Shown piece by piece: positions 9,042 to 17,366 of a stretch of DNA of 64,000 nt; positions within the stretch are counted from its first letter, which is position 1; each line of letters starts with the position of its first letter. The stretch spans positions 682,001-746,000 of the forward strand of contig NZ_PYFW01000001.1 in NCBI RefSeq assembly GCF_003020125.1. Direction: 5' to 3'. The stretch comes from Bradyrhizobium sp. MOS003. GTDB taxonomy: Bacteria; Pseudomonadota; Alphaproteobacteria; Rhizobiales; Xanthobacteraceae. Below the pieces are notes generated by a model, which saw only the letters and a program-made list of their open reading frames with translations, ran no database searches and was not told the origin of the DNA. Both the position numbers and the translations under genes were made by a program.

Positions 9042-10172
9042 TCACTTCACCTTCGGCAGCACCTGCTTCACGACCTGCTTGCCTTCGACCACTTCGACCA
9101 GAAAACTCTGGCGGTCGATGTCGCCGGTGTCGCTGAAGGTGACGTCCATCAGGATGCCCGGCTCGTCCGCGGCCTTGATGGTCAAGCCGTGCAGCGTGTC
9201 GGCGAACTTCTTCGGGTCGACCTTGCCCATCTTCTCGGTGGTGGCCTTCACCATGTAGACGGCGAGATAGCCCTTCAGGCCGTTATGGTCGGGCACGTAA
9301 TTGTACTTCTTGGCGAACTTTTCGCGGAACGCCTTGATCAAATCGACCGGCGCATCGGTGGTGAGGCCGACATGGCCGCGCGCGCCGTTGGCGGCATCGC
9401 CGGCGAGCTCGATCACCTTCTGGCCGATCAGCGTGGTCTCGCCCATCAGCGGCGCGGTGACGCCCTGGCGCTTCAGCTCTTTCAGGATGCGCGCGCTCTC
9501 TTCCTCGTTGAGGTAGACGAACACGGCGTCGGGATTGGCGGCCTTGATCTTGCCGACGTCGGCGGCGAAGTCGGCTTGGCCCGCCTCAGTGGAGAGGTCG
9601 GCCACCACCTTGGAGCCGAGACGTTCGAGCTCCTTGGACACCATGTCACGTCCGCCACGGCCGAAATCGTTGTTGACCCAGACCACCGCGACCGTCTTCG
9701 CCTTCATGTCGTCGTGGATGTATTTCGCGACCTTCGGCATCGAGGATTGCTGGCCGAACGAGGTGCGGAACAGGAACTTGTTGCCTGCTTGCGTCAACTC
9801 GGCGGCTTCGCCGCCCATGATCTGCGCGATGCCGGCTTCGGCCGCGAGCGGCGCGGTGACCTTGACCGAGCCGGAATAGCCGGGCCCGAGCAGCACATAG
9901 GGCTCGGCATCGAGCGCCTTCTGCACCTGGGCGCGGGCGACACCCGGGTTGGACTGCGAGTCGGCATGGCTGACTTCGAGCTTGCGGCCGAGCACGCCGC
10001 CCTTGGCGTTGATCTCCTCGATCGCGAGGTCGATGCCGTTCTTCCAGTTGGTGCCGACGGTGGCGCCGCCGCCCGAGAGCTCGGCGACGTCGGCGAGCTT
10101 GATCGCCTGGGCGTGAACGCTGGTTGCAGCTGCGAAGGCAAGCAGGGCGCCTGCCAGAATGGTCGATCTCAT
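9042..10172 (-). CDS. ABC transporter substrate-binding protein (quinate/shikimate operon)
   Basis: The protein has 376 residues with a signal peptide ending near VHA-QAIKL (about residue 21), followed by the mature sequence IKLADVAELSGGGATVGTNWKNG of a Peripla_BP_6 receptor. The start at 10172 follows a GGAGG five to seven bases upstream. It lies between the quinate/shikimate dehydrogenase and livHMGF on the same strand, so it is the cognate receptor for that importer. The likely ligand is quinate, shikimate or a related hydroaromatic acid; this is inferred from neighbours only. Confidence 0.88.
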   Translation of the reverse strand: MRSTILAGALLAFAAATSVHAQAIKLADVAELSGGGATVGTNWKNGIDLAIEEINAKGGVLGRKLEVSHADSQSNPGVARAQVQKALDAEPYVLLGPGYSGSVKVTAPLAAEAGIAQIMGGEAAELTQAGNKFLFRTSFGQQSSMPKVAKYIHDDMKAKTVAVVWVNNDFGRGGRDMVSKELERLGSKVVADLSTEAGQADFAADVGKIKAANPDAVFVYLNEEESARILKELKRQGVTAPLMGETTLIGQKVIELAGDAANGARGHVGLTTDAPVDLIKAFREKFAKKYNYVPDHNGLKGYLAVYMVKATTEKMGKVDPKKFADTLHGLTIKAADEPGILMDVTFSDTGDIDRQSFLVEVVEGKQVVKQVLPKVK

Positions 10173-10228
10173 GATGTCTCCTCCCATTTCCTCTGATGTT
10201 GCCGGCGGCCTTGTATCGGCCGCTTCGG

Positions 10229-11107
10229 TTACGTTGCGTGATAGGCCGAGCTTCGCGCCGCCATCACCTCGTCGAATGCCTCTCCCATGATCTCGGTCGA
10301 TGGGGCAAGGCCCGTGAACAGTTCGAACGCGTCGGCGGCCTGATAGATCGCGAGCTCCCGCCCGGTCATGATCCGCGCGCCCCTGGCTTGTGCCGCCGCC
10401 AGCAGCGGCGTCATCAGCGGCGAGTAGACGGCATCCGCGACCCACAATCCGTCATGCAGAAACGTGGCGGTGACCGGCATGCCCCGGTCCGGCAGCATGC
10501 CGACCGGCGTGCCGTTGACGAGACCGGTTGCGCCGTGAAGCGCATCCTCGACGCTTGCGGCGATCCTTGCGCCGCCCCGCGGCGCAAGCAGGGAGACGAG
10601 CGTTGCCGCGCGCGCCGGCTCGCTGTCGAAGATGCGGATGTCGGACACTTTGAGGCTCGCAAGTGCAAACGCGATCGCCTTGCCGACGCCGCCGGCGCCG
10701 ATCACCGCAACGGCATTTCCCGCGGGCGCCAGCAGCGGCGCCACCGCGCGGGCAAAGCCGGTGGTGTCGGTGTTGTGGCCGGTCAGGCGGCCGTCCTTGA
10801 CGACGACGGTGTTGACCGCGCCCATGCCGGCCGCGCCCGGCGCCAGCTCGTCGAGCAGCGGGACCACCGCTTCCTTGTAGGGGTAGGTGACATTGACGCC
10901 GGCAAAGCCGAGCCGCCGCACGCCCTCGAGCATCACGCGAAGCCCCGCCGCATCGGCACCGGCAACCTCGATGAGCTGGTAGTGGCCGCGCACGCCCAGC
11001 GCCTCCGCGGCGCGCTCATGCATGGCGGGCGACGCGGAATGCGCGATCGGTGCGCCGATCAGGCCGGTGAGGAGCTTCTTGCTGGCGGCGTATCCGCGCG
11101 TGGACAT
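10229..11107 (-). CDS. Quinate/shikimate dehydrogenase, probably NAD-dependent (QsuD-like)
   Basis: This 292-residue AroE-family enzyme has the substrate loop AHSASP (residues 22-27), catalytic Lys78 in NVTYPYKE, Asn/Asp in GHNTDTTGF (Asp114), and a nucleotide-binding GAGGVGKA loop at 137-144. After the second strand of the Rossmann fold it has Asp161 (IFDSEPARA) where biosynthetic NADP enzymes carry Asn-Arg-Thr. An acidic residue there favours NAD and is seen in catabolic Corynebacterium QsuD. Together with the dehydratase at 3651-5522 and the importer, it should oxidise quinate/shikimate to the 3-dehydro compounds. A biosynthetic AroE role is less likely given the context. Confidence 0.87.
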   Translation of the reverse strand: MSTRGYAASKKLLTGLIGAPIAHSASPAMHERAAEALGVRGHYQLIEVAGADAAGLRVMLEGVRRLGFAGVNVTYPYKEAVVPLLDELAPGAAGMGAVNTVVVKDGRLTGHNTDTTGFARAVAPLLAPAGNAVAVIGAGGVGKAIAFALASLKVSDIRIFDSEPARAATLVSLLAPRGGARIAASVEDALHGATGLVNGTPVGMLPDRGMPVTATFLHDGLWVADAVYSPLMTPLLAAAQARGARIMTGRELAIYQAADAFELFTGLAPSTEIMGEAFDEVMAARSSAYHAT

Positions 11108-11241
11108 GGTTCGCTATTGTCTCAAAGGGAGCGTTCGGTCCCGGCCATTAGCGGGGAAATCCGCGCGATTCCAAGCGGGATTTCAGGTGCAACGATAGCC
11201 TTTCCCTCGCCTAACACAATTACCCTTTTATCCGGCAAACC

Positions 11242-11254
11242 TAACATGATGTTA
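11242..11254. promoter_or_regulatory. Perfect palindrome with LysR-type T-N11-A form
   Basis: The sequence taacatgatgtta is a perfect 13-base odd palindrome and fits the T-N11-A core recognised by LysR-type regulators. It lies ~135 bases upstream of the quinate/shikimate dehydrogenase start and overlaps the stop codon of the LysR gene itself. It is a plausible activator site for the operon; no binding data are implied. Confidence 0.4.
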
Positions 11255-12190
11255 TTTCTTCCGTCCGCGCGTCGGCGCGGCCTTACCGCTGCCGCGGGGT
11301 GGCTCGACCGCGCGCATCTCGGCGCGCAGCGACTCGATGAAAGACTCTGCATGGAGCGACAGCGGCGCGCCGCGCTTGACCGCGATGTAGGTGTCGAAAC
11401 GGGTCGGCTCGGCGATCTTCAGAAGCTCGATCCCGGGATAGCCGCCATGAGCCACCGTGAACTGGTCGATGATGGCGATGCCGAGGCCCGCCTTTACGAG
11501 CGCGCAGACCGTGGTGCCGAAGCGCGCGCGGATGGTGATGTTGTAGGCGAGACGGTGGCGCGCGAAGATCTCGGCCATGATCCGGCCGTAGGGATCGTTG
11601 GGATCGATGCCGATCAGCGGATACCGGGTGATCTCGGCGGCCGAGACCTGCTTGCGGCCGGCGAGCTCGTGGCCCGGCGGCACGATGCAGTACAACTCGC
11701 CCGAGGCCAGCGGCATGAAGTCGAGCCCGGAATGCTCCAGCCGGTAGCTCATCGCCACGCACTCGCCGCGGCCGAGCATGAGATAGTCGATGGCCTCTTC
11801 GAGCTTGAGGATGTTGATGTCGATGCCCAAATCAGGATAGCGGCGGCGGACGCGCTCGATCGCGCGCGGCACCATCACCTGCGAGATGCTGGGCACCGAA
11901 CCGATGCGCAATTCGGAGAGGCCGCCGCGCCCGATCTTGGAGATGATCTCGGAGAGGTCGTCGACCTTCTTGTAGACGCCGTTGATCTGCTCGAAGATGT
12001 TCTCGGCTTCCGGCGTCGGGAAGTAGCGCCCGTTCTGGCGCTGGAAAAAGCGGATGCCGAGCGAGCGCTCGGTGTATTTGACGAGGCGGCTGATCCCGGG
12101 CGCTGAGACGTTGAGCAGTTTCGCCGCGCCGCCGATGGTGCCCGTCACCATCACGGCACGGATCACTTCCACCTGGCGCAGCGTCATCAT
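11252..12190 (-). CDS. LysR-family transcriptional regulator of the quinate/shikimate unit
   Basis: The 312-residue product has an N-terminal winged helix-turn-helix (residues 3-62: TLRQVEVIRAVMVTGTIGGAAKLLNVSAPGISRLV) and a periplasmic-binding-like effector domain from ~90 to 290. The C-terminus ends in a basic tail GKAAPTRGRKK. It lies directly upstream of and co-oriented with the dehydrogenase-importer-dehydratase genes. The simplest reading is a regulator responding to a pathway intermediate. The start could be either of two adjacent ATGs (12190 or 12187). Confidence 0.88.
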   Translation of the reverse strand: MMTLRQVEVIRAVMVTGTIGGAAKLLNVSAPGISRLVKYTERSLGIRFFQRQNGRYFPTPEAENIFEQINGVYKKVDDLSEIISKIGRGGLSELRIGSVPSISQVMVPRAIERVRRRYPDLGIDINILKLEEAIDYLMLGRGECVAMSYRLEHSGLDFMPLASGELYCIVPPGHELAGRKQVSAAEITRYPLIGIDPNDPYGRIMAEIFARHRLAYNITIRARFGTTVCALVKAGLGIAIIDQFTVAHGGYPGIELLKIAEPTRFDTYIAVKRGAPLSLHAESFIESLRAEMRAVEPPRGSGKAAPTRGRKK

Positions 12191-12260
12191 GTCTGGGCGT
12201 CCCGGAATGATCTTCCGGGATCATCTCACGGAAGGCGCGCGGCCATCCAGCGACAATATT

Positions 12261-13745
12261 CTAGGAATGGAAGTGGCCGTATTTCGGGATCAGGATCTGG
12301 CAGACGACGCCGGTCGGGCGGAATTCGAGCTTCGTACCGCCGTTGGCGCCGCTGCCAAGGCTGCGTGAGATCAGGGTCTGGCCGAAGCCAGAGGTCGTCG
12401 GCGGCGTCACCATGGGGCCGTCGCGCTCTTCCCATTCGATCTGCAGGGCACCGTCGTCGAGCAGGCCGATCCGCCGCACCGACAGCTTGCCGGCGCGGGT
12501 CGACAGCGCGCCGTACTTCACTGCGTTGGTCGTCAATTCGTGGAACACCAGCCCGAGGGAGACGGCCGTCTTGGAGTCGACGGAGATATCCAGCCCCTCC
12601 ATCGAGATGCGTCCGCTGGAGAGCGTCGCATAGGGCGCCAGCTCGACGCTGAGCACGTCCTTGATCTGGAGGTTCTCCCAGGACGCGTTGGACAGCAACG
12701 TATGGGTAGCCGCCAGGGCCTGGATGCGGCCGGAAAAGGATTTCTGGAAGTCCTCGATCGTGCGCTCGTGGGACGCGGTGCGCGCTGAGATCGCCAGCAC
12801 CATGGCCAGCGTGTTCTTGACGCGGTGATCGAGCTCGCCCATCAGGAGGGTCTGGCGACGCTCGGCGGCCTTGCGCTGCGACAGGTTGATCAGCGTCACC
12901 ACGCAGCCCTGGGTCCGTTCGCCGGATACGACGAGCGGTGCCGCGCTGATCATGACGTCGGTGACGTCGACGGCAGATGTCTTCACGGCCGCTTCAAGCC
13001 CCTGCACCGGCGTGCCGCCAACGGCCATCGCCACGATATCGCCTCCGGACATCAGCTCGGCCGCATCAGCGAAGGTCAGTGCGATCGCCTCCTCGAACCG
13101 CTTCCCGATCGGCGCCTCGGCGCAGATTCGTTCGGCGGCCGCATTGATGTGGGTGACTATGCCGGAGCGATCGCAGACGATGACGGCCTCGTTGGCGGAG
13201 GCGAGAACGGACCGCGCCAGCCGCTCGGACTCCTTGGCAGCGGCGGTCTGCTCGCGTTCGCTGATGTCGGTGAAAGTGATCGCGACACCGCTCACGATAC
13301 CAAAATCGATCGGAGCACCGGTGAGAAGAAAGCTGCGCTCGCTGTCCTCGACGCGAACGTGAATTTCGGACGATAGCCGCTCCCGCAGCGCCTGCGTAAG
13401 CAGCCGGCGGAAAGTGGTCTGGTTGACGGCGTCGAGTATGCCCAGCAACGCCTGCCCGGACAGCTCGCTGGCCGGCCTGCCGAGCAGCTTGCACAGCGCC
13501 TGGTTTGCATAGAGCAATTGCCCATCGGCGTCGAACGCTGCGGCACCGATGTCCATCGCTTCCATGAAGGTGCGATAGGACTGGCCGTCGTCTCCGAGCG
13601 TGAAGACCTGTTCGGTGGTTCCGCCGCTGATGACGACGGCATCGATCTCGCCTTCGCGGATGGCCCGGAGCGTCTCCTCGGCTTCGTAAAGCCGAGCCTC
13701 GAGCTCCTCCCGGGTCAACGCAGATGCGAGCGATACCACCGCCAT
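12261..13745 (-). CDS. HWE-family sensor histidine kinase downstream of kaiBC
   Basis: Counting from the earlier ATG at 13748, the product is 495 residues without obvious membrane segments, so probably cytosolic. A coiled start (1-35) is followed by two PAS-like modules (~55-165 and ~175-295) and a HWE/HisKA_2 transmitter. The phospho-acceptor is His308 in ELDHRVKN, the N-box His403 in HELTTNAVKYG, and the WxE motif of this family is Trp439-Glu441. A GGAGG lies four bases from the ATG at 13745 but only one base from the ATG at 13748, so the second start was chosen. It overlaps the kaiB stop. It is a natural output or input partner of KaiC; its response regulator is not in the window. Confidence 0.88.
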   Translation of the reverse strand: MAVVSLASALTREELEARLYEAEETLRAIREGEIDAVVISGGTTEQVFTLGDDGQSYRTFMEAMDIGAAAFDADGQLLYANQALCKLLGRPASELSGQALLGILDAVNQTTFRRLLTQALRERLSSEIHVRVEDSERSFLLTGAPIDFGIVSGVAITFTDISEREQTAAAKESERLARSVLASANEAVIVCDRSGIVTHINAAAERICAEAPIGKRFEEAIALTFADAAELMSGGDIVAMAVGGTPVQGLEAAVKTSAVDVTDVMISAAPLVVSGERTQGCVVTLINLSQRKAAERRQTLLMGELDHRVKNTLAMVLAISARTASHERTIEDFQKSFSGRIQALAATHTLLSNASWENLQIKDVLSVELAPYATLSSGRISMEGLDISVDSKTAVSLGLVFHELTTNAVKYGALSTRAGKLSVRRIGLLDDGALQIEWEERDGPMVTPPTTSGFGQTLISRSLGSGANGGTKLEFRPTGVVCQILIPKYGHFHS

Positions 13746-14032
13746 CATTCCTCCACCGACAGATGAACGAGAACCTTCTGGGTGTCGGAAAGGTCCCCGA
13801 TGATCTTGCGGATCGGCACCGGGAGCTCCTTCACCAGGGTGGGAATGGCGACGATGCCATGCTCCCGGGCGAGCTGCGGCTGCTTCTTGAGGTCGACGAC
13901 CTCGACCTTGTACTTGCCGGCCAGGTGCTCGGAGCAGATCTTTTCGAGATTGCGGATCGCGGCGAGCGATTTCGGCGTCTCCCCGGCGACGTAGAGGACG
14001 AGCTTGACGGGCTCTTTGTCGACTTCGGTCAT
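13745..14032 (-). CDS. kaiB: Circadian clock-type protein KaiB
   Basis: This is a 95-residue thioredoxin-like KaiB. The stretch [25 protein letters not shown] and the [25 protein letters not shown] ending are hallmarks of the family, and the length is as expected. In cyanobacteria KaiB switches fold and binds phosphorylated KaiC; non-cyanobacterial KaiB works with KaiC in hourglass-like timers. It lies three bases after kaiC and overlaps the histidine-kinase gene, forming kaiC-kaiB-kinase. No kaiA is present. Confidence 0.93.
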   Translation of the reverse strand: MTEVDKEPVKLVLYVAGETPKSLAAIRNLEKICSEHLAGKYKVEVVDLKKQPQLAREHGIVAIPTLVKELPVPIRKIIGDLSDTQKVLVHLSVEE

Positions 14033-14035
14033 GGC

Positions 14036-15733
14036 TTAGTCCTGCTTCTTCTTGCCGGTAGAGACGTCCAATCCGCGTCCGCGCGCCAGTGCTGCGGCGT
14101 TTTCCCGGCTTTGTTGCTGATAGATTTCCTCGGTCCTGATCAACCGATTGAGTTCGGCCTCGTCGGCTTCGATATCCGCGTTGAGAGCTTCGATCTGGGC
14201 ACGTGCGCGGCGTCGCCGTTGCGCGACCTGGTCCTGCACGCGGGACACCTCGGTCTGGCGCTCGGTCTCGGCCCGGCGCGCCCGCGCCTCTTCGTTGCGG
14301 CGGGCCGAGCCCGTCAATGCGCCGCCCTCGCCCAGATAGGGCTCGAGCAGGTGGATGCCGCTGCTCGACATGACGAATTCGCGGACCTGGTTGGAATGCG
14401 AGATGCCGCGCGCTTTCAAGAGATAGAGCTCGCGGTTGAATTCGCCATTGGCCTCGCGATTGAGCAAGAGGACCCAGCCATCCATGATCGACGACAGGCC
14501 GGCGTCGGTTTGCGCCTGCTCGACACTGGCCAGATGGGTGAAAACGGCGGTGATGCCGTTGGACTTGAGGTAGTCGACGATCCGCAGCAACATCGCCTGC
14601 ACCTCGGCGATGTCGGCCGAGTCGGTGAAGGCGGAGATCGGATCGAGTACGACGAGCTGCGGCTTGAACCTGTTGATCTCGCGCAGCATGATCGCAAGGT
14701 GCATTTCGAGCGAGTAGAAGGTCGGTCGCGCGGCGATATAGCGCATCTGGCCGCTCTTCAGCCATTTGCCGAGATCGGTACCGATCGACTTCATGTTGCG
14801 GACGGTCTGCGCCTCGGATTCCTCGAACGAGAGATAAAGGGCCCGCTCGCCGCGCTGGCAGGCGGCGTCGGCCATCATGCAGGCGAGCGAGCTCTTGCCG
14901 GAGCCGGCGACGCCGGTCAGCAGGATGCTGCTGCCACGGTAAAAACCGCCGCCGGTGAGCATGGCGTCGAGGTCGGGCACGCCGGTCGAGATCCGGTCTT
15001 CGAACACCTTGTGCCCGAGCCCGAGCGAGGACACCGGCAGCACGGAAAAGCCGTCCTCGTCGATCAGGAACGGATATTCGTTGGTGCCGTGCGCGGTGCC
15101 GCGGTATTTGACGATGCGCAGCCGCCGCGTCGAGATCTGGTTGTCGACGCGGTGATCGAGCAGGATCACGCAGTCCGAGACATATTCCTCGAGGCCTTGC
15201 CGGGTCAGGGTGCCGTCGCCGCGCTCGCCGGTGATGACCGCCGTCAGGCCCTTCTGCTTCAGCCAGTCGAACAGGCGGCGTATTTCTGCGCGCAGGATCG
15301 CGGGATTTGAGAACGCCGAGAACAGGCTTTCGATCGTGTCGAGCACGATGCGCTTGGCGCCGATCTGGTCGACGGCGAATTCGAGCCGCAGGAAGAGAGC
15401 CTCCAGATCGTAATCGCCGATCTCGGCGACTTCCGATGGATCGATCTCGATGTGCTCGATGTGGATCTTCGACTGGTCGATCAGCCCCTGGAGGTCGAAG
15501 CCGAGCGAATCCACGTTGGCGATGATGTCGACCGGGCGCTCCTCGAACGTGACGAAGACGCCGGGCTCGTCGTAGATCTTCGCGCCATTGAAGAGGAAGG
15601 TCGAAGCAAACAGCGTCTTGCCGCAGCCGGCCGACCCGCACACGAGGCTCGGTCGCCCCGTGGGAAGTCCGCCAAGCGTCAGATCGTCAAAGCCGTCGAT
15701 GCCGGTTGCAGATTTCGTGATGCCTTCAGTCAT
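14036..15733 (-). CDS. kaiC: Circadian clock-type ATPase/autokinase KaiC with C-terminal coiled-coil extension
   Basis: The 565-residue product is a tandem RecA-fold ATPase. CI has Walker A GSAGCGKT (33-40) and catalytic Glu pair FEE (63-65). CII has GVAGSGKS (274-281) and FEE (303-305). The cyanobacterial phospho-acceptor pair Ser431-Thr432 is represented by Ser414-Ser415 in TDAGLSSIMD, with Thr409 also kept. From ~475 to 550 the sequence turns into a charged Arg/Glu/Ala coiled-coil region absent in classical KaiC. It resembles the extension described for Rhodobacter sphaeroides KaiC, which joins two hexamers. The ribosome site CAGGGCAGGGC precedes the ATG. Confidence 0.93.
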   Translation of the reverse strand: MTEGITKSATGIDGFDDLTLGGLPTGRPSLVCGSAGCGKTLFASTFLFNGAKIYDEPGVFVTFEERPVDIIANVDSLGFDLQGLIDQSKIHIEHIEIDPSEVAEIGDYDLEALFLRLEFAVDQIGAKRIVLDTIESLFSAFSNPAILRAEIRRLFDWLKQKGLTAVITGERGDGTLTRQGLEEYVSDCVILLDHRVDNQISTRRLRIVKYRGTAHGTNEYPFLIDEDGFSVLPVSSLGLGHKVFEDRISTGVPDLDAMLTGGGFYRGSSILLTGVAGSGKSSLACMMADAACQRGERALYLSFEESEAQTVRNMKSIGTDLGKWLKSGQMRYIAARPTFYSLEMHLAIMLREINRFKPQLVVLDPISAFTDSADIAEVQAMLLRIVDYLKSNGITAVFTHLASVEQAQTDAGLSSIMDGWVLLLNREANGEFNRELYLLKARGISHSNQVREFVMSSSGIHLLEPYLGEGGALTGSARRNEEARARRAETERQTEVSRVQDQVAQRRRRARAQIEALNADIEADEAELNRLIRTEEIYQQQSRENAAALARGRGLDVSTGKKKQD

Positions 15734-15820
15734 GCCCTGCCCTGGTTCCAGACGATTTTTCTAAGCAAATATTGGCAAGCCGCATAGAGGGAAGCATCTG
15801 CAATTTTGTCGCTTGGCCCA

Positions 15821-15846
15821 GGAACAGAATTGATTGATTGGAGTTA
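15821..15846 (+). promoter_or_regulatory. Possible EcfG-type general stress promoter
   Basis: The plus strand reads GGAAC at 15821-15825 and GTTAG from 15843, i.e. GGAAC-N17-GTT. That is close to the GGAAC-N16/17-CGTT consensus of the alphaproteobacterial EcfG sigma factor. It would read toward the small gene at 16031. Only position and string match are available, so this is tentative. Confidence 0.3.
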
Positions 15847-16030
15847 GATCGCTCCCCCGGCTCGCATCTGATCGGCTGGGATGATGTCGGCTCAGTGCCG
15901 CGCACAGACAGTAGTCCCCCCGACACGATGCCGCTTCACTCGCCAGAGTTTTTGGGTTCACTTGTGAACATACGATTTTACCGCGCCGGCGCATAAGGGG
16001 CCGGTTGGGCGCGGGTGCATTGGTGAGACC

Positions 16031-16243
16031 ATGAACGAGTTCGAAGGCCGCATTCAAGCCATTTTAGATGCGGCGCTTGATGCTGCCTTCAGCCACGTCA
16101 GGCATGGCGGGGATCACGAGAGCAGGAAGCTCGTTGCGGCACGTCTGCTGGACGCTGCTCAGTCCGGCATGACGACCTTGGACGAATTGACGTCGGTCGG
16201 ACGTCGCGCGCTTGTTGATCTCAAGATCAGGTCACGGGCTTGA
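16031..16243 (+). CDS. Small protein of unknown function (70 aa)
   Basis: I do not recognise this protein. It is 70 residues, mostly helical in composition and soluble (NEFEGRIQAILDAALDAAF, later AARLLDAAQSGMTTLDELTSVGRRALVDL). Codon use and third-position GC look like neighbouring genes. The ribosome site is weak. It is divergent from kaiC across ~300 bases and is preceded by a possible EcfG-type promoter, so a stress-induced role is conceivable but unproven. Confidence 0.5.
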   Translation: MNEFEGRIQAILDAALDAAFSHVRHGGDHESRKLVAARLLDAAQSGMTTLDELTSVGRRALVDLKIRSRA

Positions 16244-16285
16244 GCCACCGGCTGTCGCCAGCGCGAGCCATGCTGCAATTGCGTT

Positions 16286-16462
16286 CTAGCTCGCCGGCCC
16301 TTCCGGCAATACGCTCTCAGTCAGGTCCTCGCGCTCGCCTTGCAGCACCTCGCGCGCGAACTCGATGATCTTCTGCTTGTTTGCCGTTTCGCGGATGGCG
16401 AAAAACACGCGGTTCAATTCCAGGCCAAGCACGCTGTTGAGGGCGATGTCCTCGTCTTGCAT
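16286..16462 (-). CDS. Small protein of unknown function (58 aa)
   Basis: A complete small frame on the minus strand runs from ATG at 16462 to TAG at 16286. The 58-residue product starts MQDEDIALNSVLGLELNRVF and ends GEREDLTESVLPEGPAS. It is acidic, likely helical, with sensible amino-acid composition and strong GC3. No family is recognised. It faces away from bjaR (~170 bases between starts), so both could share a divergent regulatory region. The ribosome site is weak (GGGAAC). Confidence 0.5.
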   Translation of the reverse strand: MQDEDIALNSVLGLELNRVFFAIRETANKQKIIEFAREVLQGEREDLTESVLPEGPAS

Positions 16463-16628
16463 CGTGGTGTTCCCGCTTCGGTCGCCTCAGGTGTATCGTG
16501 ACGTGAATTCTGCCACAAGTAGTCAAAATCTTCAGGGCGGATGAGCACCGGGAAACTACGGCTGCTGCGAATTGAGGCAGCTCCCAAATACGTGCTATAC
16601 GGGCCCTTGTGGGTCAGGAAATGCACCG

Positions 16629-17357
16629 ATGTCCGCCGTAGATTATGGCCGGGAGGCGCTCGACTTCATTGAGGGGCTGGGGACCTATCGCAAGGTGCCC
16701 GATGCCATGAACGCGCTTGAAACGGCGTTCGGGCGCTTCGGCTTCGAAACCATCATCGTGACGGGATTGCCCAATCCCGACCAGCGGTTTGCGCAGATGG
16801 TGCTCGCCAAGCGTTGGCCGGCCGGCTGGTTCAGCCTGTACACCCAGAACAATTACGACCGCTTCGATCCCGTGGTGCGGCTGTGCCGGCAATCGGTCAA
16901 TCCGTTCGAATGGTCGGAAGCCCCCTATGACGCCGAGCTCGAGCCCGATGCGGCCGAGGTGATGAACCGCGCCAGCGAGTTTGGCATGTCGCGGGGCTTC
17001 ATCGTGCCGATTCACGGGCTCACCGGCTATGAAGCGGCGGTGTCGCTTGGCGGCGTTCATCTCGACCTCAATCCGCGGAGCAAGCCGGCGCTGCACTTGA
17101 TGGCGATGTATGGTTTCGACCACATTCGCCGTCTGCTCGAGCCGACGCCTTATCCCCCGGCGCGCCTCACCCCGCGCGAGCGCGAGGTGATCTCCTGGGC
17201 CTCACAGGGCAAGTCGGCCTGGGAGATCGGCGAAATTTTGCACATCACGCAGCGCACTGCGGAAGAGCATCTTGCAACTGCCGGGCGCAAGCTCGGTGCC
17301 GTCAACCGCACGCATGCGGTGGCGCTGGCGATTCGGAACAAGATCATCAATCCGTAA
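16629..17357 (+). CDS. bjaR: LuxR-type quorum-sensing regulator BjaR
   Basis: The 242-residue regulator has an N-terminal autoinducer-binding domain (to ~165), with the Trp/Tyr/Asp cluster GWFSLYTQNNYDRFDPV, and a C-terminal LuxR helix-turn-helix (LTPREREVISWASQGKSAWEIGEILHITQRTAEEHL). From memory it is closely similar to BjaR1 of Bradyrhizobium, which responds to isovaleryl-homoserine lactone. The start at 16629 was preferred to an in-frame ATG at 16572 because AGGAAA sits at the right distance and the start matches the family. The cognate synthase is 82 bases downstream. Confidence 0.93.
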   Translation: MSAVDYGREALDFIEGLGTYRKVPDAMNALETAFGRFGFETIIVTGLPNPDQRFAQMVLAKRWPAGWFSLYTQNNYDRFDPVVRLCRQSVNPFEWSEAPYDAELEPDAAEVMNRASEFGMSRGFIVPIHGLTGYEAAVSLGGVHLDLNPRSKPALHLMAMYGFDHIRRLLEPTPYPPARLTPREREVISWASQGKSAWEIGEILHITQRTAEEHLATAGRKLGAVNRTHAVALAIRNKIINP

Positions 17358-17366
17358 GCGCCGTAC

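Noticed and set aside
10196..12106. Plus-strand frame of 636 codons across the dehydrogenase and lysR
   Set aside because: It crosses two well-supported minus-strand genes and has no recognisable domain.
12261..15641. A very long minus-strand frame spanning the kinase, kaiB and kaiC
   Set aside because: It is a continuous frame only because of high GC. Its first two thirds are Arg-rich shadow of kaiC; the genuine kinase begins at 13745.
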